Origin: Temnopleurus reevesii
Taxonomy: Eukaryota > Echinodermata > Echinoidea > Temnopleuroida > Temnopleuridae
Direction: 5' to 3'
NCBI GenBank assembly: GCA_036244855.1
Contig: BQKZ01000001.1
Coordinates: 346,087 to 410,086 of the forward strand
DNA: 64,000 bases
The position numbers were made by a program, and so were the translations under genes. Below the pieces are notes generated by a model that saw nothing but the letters and a program-made list of their open reading frames with translations, did no database searches and had not been told where the DNA came from. Position 1 is the first letter of the stretch, and every line of letters begins with the position of its first letter. Below are positions 61,253-64,000 of this stretch, in pieces.

Positions 61253-64000
61253 CAGGGGCGGATCCAGGGTTTAGCAATATCTTTTAGGAGAGAAGCTGAA
61301 AGTTAAATGATGTTCTTCTTCTACAGCTCCGCAGGCCGAAAAGGCAGTTTAATTGGAGCTGAATAGCTCCTTTATGGTCTGCTCACAGTGGGATTGTTGT
61401 ATTTTCTTGATAATACAAGAGGTCTAATTCATGGGCATGAAGAATGTTATCCAATATCAGCAATATGTATACGAATGATGACAATAACTAAAAAACTGTC
61501 AAAGAAGCGACATGCCAATAAAAAATAACTTGGGCTATAACGGCAAGACTGGAATCTGGAATGGTATTGATGCTATATACTGCAAAGTCTTTCATCTACA
61601 TTGAAGCTAAGATAATGTCAAGTTGAATGAGAAAATATGAATGGAGACACTGTAAATATAGTGTAATGATTCACATCCAAAGGGAGGAGGATAACATGAA
61701 TATTAGGAGGAGGTGAGAAGCAGGTCAAATGGAGCCATGGGGAACAACTCATATGTCAATGAAGGAATCAATTCATTTAGACCAGGCATGGTAAGAAAGT
61801 TAAGGGACTAGAACAAAGCCACGTTTTGATTTCAACTCCAGGACGTGGTGAAAGGTACTCCCAAAATGACAAAGTTGCCATTGGTTCTGCCCCCATTTGC
61901 TAGTCTCTATCAATGAACAAATATTCACTGGTTGAATGACAAAGTAAGACAAAGTCGAGAGAGAAATGGAAAAATGCAGCTATTAAATAATTTTGTATTG
62001 ATATATCTCCGCAAAAAGTTTATATGCTGCCTCAATTGGGGAATTTTCTTGAAATATTTGTTCTGTAAGAAGATATGTGCTTTCAGTTCACAACTATATA
62101 GACCCCCTCAACTTGAGATTCTAGCTTTGTAATGAGATTTCCCTTTCAACCCATTGGGAATGAATAAAAAAGTAAATGAGGGGTAAATGGAGGTGAGGAA
62201 AGGGTGAGGAAGGGATTATGAAGAGGTCATATCAAGCTAGTGGGGTCAATGTGTCCCAATTCTGATCTGTATATGAATCATTTCTTTAATCAAAGAAAGA
62301 ATACAAAAAATCAAACACAAAGAGTCTTCAACAATTTGTTTTCTCTTTTCTTAAAACAAAACATTTTCTTGTCATTAATCTTTGGGCCAATTCTTTTCTA
62401 ACTAAGCTGGCATTGAACCGCTTGGAAATTCATTTCTATTACCCTTTACTCAATAATTTTCATTTCTTATATCGGTTCCTATCTCAGAAGGATCAATTTC
62501 AGAGTAACCAGGCGTGCCAATTAATCACTAGAAAAGCTTGCTGATTTATTTGTTACATTTCCTGAAAATCTTCTTCCTTGTTTCATATCTCCATGACTGA
62601 GAAAAAGAGATGGGAATTTCCCATATCTTCCAGACTCTGAACCTAATGAGGGTGGTAGTAGTCAATCTATGCTTCTCTGAAACCAGGGTTCAGCCTCTGG
62701 TTGTACATGAATGTAGGTTGAGTGCATAGCAAACACCATTACTTTGGTAAAAAATTAATAGGAAGAGATGAAAGGAGGAGAGGCCAACATGAGGTCAAGA
62801 TGAGGTGGATTTCGGGTTCAAGTCACGGCCAATTGCAAGATCAAGAGTAACTTGATGTCCTGTAGTAAGGGAGAAACTGGGCCACGTTGGTAGCCCTCTC
62901 AATGCAAACATTGCCTCGCGTGGCGGGAAAAATCTTAATGCCCATCTATCAGCGTGGTCTGAGGGGGTAACGCGCGTGCTTGTATTGCTTGGCTTCTATC
63001 TGCGCTCCCCTTTTATGAGGTTCTGTTGACACAAGAGATGTGATTTCAACTGCACCGTTTCTCTTTGTATTTGAGCTCCATTATCCTCTCAAGTGCAAAT
63101 GGTCATTTGGATTGTGTTACAATGGATGGATGGATGGATGGGGGCATCAAGGGGCCACCATTATGCAAATCAAACAATATGCTTCAAGCCATCAATGAAA
63201 ACTGAAATGAACAATAAGAAATACAAACTTTCTATGTAAATCTTATAAACAGAAGAATAAATTGTGACCATTTTAATAAAAATGTAGCACTGATGCTGGT
63301 GAATTGATATGTACAGATCACTTGAAATAGTACTAAAATGTACAAATAGTGCTACACAATGAAAAAAATGATCAGTCTTCTGCTGTCGATATTTATAACA
63401 TATTTGATGAGTAATAATTTGTGAGGGAGAAAGAGAAATATGACGAGGACTAAAAATTCATAGTCATGTTAACATCTAGAATGATTCATATACACTCTAC
63501 ATGACCCTTCTATCAGCTACTCAAAATGACCAATTATGGTTATGAAAATCAGATTCTTTGGCATCAAGTTATCACAATTAACCTTTTCCTCACCCTGCCC
63601 CATATAACACTCTGCAATAATATGATACCATTCTAAAACAAGAAAAAAAGGAACGTGATCTAGTAAGAGAGGATGTAAGAATATCTATGGAATGTCATCG
63701 CTTGTCTGTCATTGATGCTTTAAAATGAGCCAATGCTCTTCACACTTTCTCTTATCAGATATTCCCAGAAGATTTCACTGTTTCATTCAATCTTCTGAGA
63801 AAATGATAACACTATGAGAGTAAAAGAGAAGAGCTTGTACAAAGATTACTCTAATAATGAATAGGCCTCTACATGGATCTTCATTAACAGTGACCTACTT
63901 CTCAAGAAAGAATAAAAGCGAGAGGGGGAAGACTGTTACATAGATAGAGAATTGCATCTGTCATTAACTTGAAGAATTTAGAGGAGCCGAGAAAGCTGAT
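61253..64000. other. Noncoding stretch to the window end
   Basis: Starts with CAGGGGCGGATCCAGGG (61253-61269). A GC-richer patch at about 62870-63180 contains an E2F-like GGCGGGAAA (62922-62930), an ATGG microsatellite (63122-63140) and a POU octamer next to a SOX-like hexamer (63163-63178). No coding exon recognised. Confidence 0.45.
63163..63178. promoter_or_regulatory. POU octamer adjacent to a SOX-like motif
   Basis: ATGCAAAT (63163-63170) is a perfect POU octamer, and AACAAT (63173-63178) follows two bases later. Paired POU/SOX sites are known enhancer elements in animals, though usually in the order SOX then POU. Function here is unproven. Confidence 0.3.

Noticed and set aside
60320..61277. 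Five overlapping minus-strand frames with repeated peptides
   Set aside because: Repeat unit is 161 bp, so the same peptide recurs in shifted frames; this is minisatellite, not a repeat protein.
62805..62830. GGGTTCAAGTCACGG, resembling a tRNA B box
   Set aside because: No matching A box, anticodon stem or acceptor stem could be folded around it.

Overview
The window is AT-rich, repeat-laden eukaryotic DNA that is almost entirely noncoding. It holds one gene I can model with confidence: a three-exon, plus-strand gene at 33171-35351 encoding a 431-residue MADF-BESS protein, a family of Adf-1/Dip3-like DNA-binding transcription regulators. The GT-AG introns, the MADF-BESS architecture, the non-LTR retroelement tails, the short inverted-repeat elements and the long intergenic spacers indicate a metazoan. 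A marine deuterostome invertebrate such as an echinoderm would fit, given the many long poly-G tracts and the recurring TAGGCCTA octamer, but that is a weak inference and I cannot name the species.

Layout. 1-33170: roughly 33 kb with no supportable gene. It contains two trinucleotide blocks (about 1.6 and 20.7 kb), a foldback element (4.63-4.89 kb), hairpins (6.3 and 16.1 kb), a degenerate minisatellite (7.8-8.1 kb), a minus-strand retroelement tail (16.3 kb), an assembly gap (25127-25280), and several dense groups of transcription-factor-like motifs. 33171-35351: the MADF-BESS gene, with palindromic CRE-type motifs in the 2.3 kb upstream and an in-phase 16-bp repeat just after its stop codon. 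35352-64000: about 28 kb without a recognisable coding exon. It carries GA, TG and CT microsatellites, a plus-strand retroelement tail (46.6-46.75 kb), two X-box-like palindromes (45.1 kb), a five-member CACGTG cluster (51.3-51.6 kb), a miniature inverted-repeat element (54.66-54.78 kb) and a 161-bp minisatellite (60.36-61.16 kb).

How it fits together. With one gene visible there is no pathway to reconstruct. The most reasonable reading is a small regulatory gene in a gene-poor, repeat-rich neighbourhood that may also contain distal cis-regulatory DNA. All motif clusters are sequence observations only; binding and activity are untested. I found no tRNA, rRNA, CRISPR or prokaryotic system, and no transposase or reverse transcriptase domain. 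I did not find anything I could defend as a new biological system; the best leads are the phased 16-bp repeat, the E-box cluster, the X-box pair and the inverted-repeat elements.
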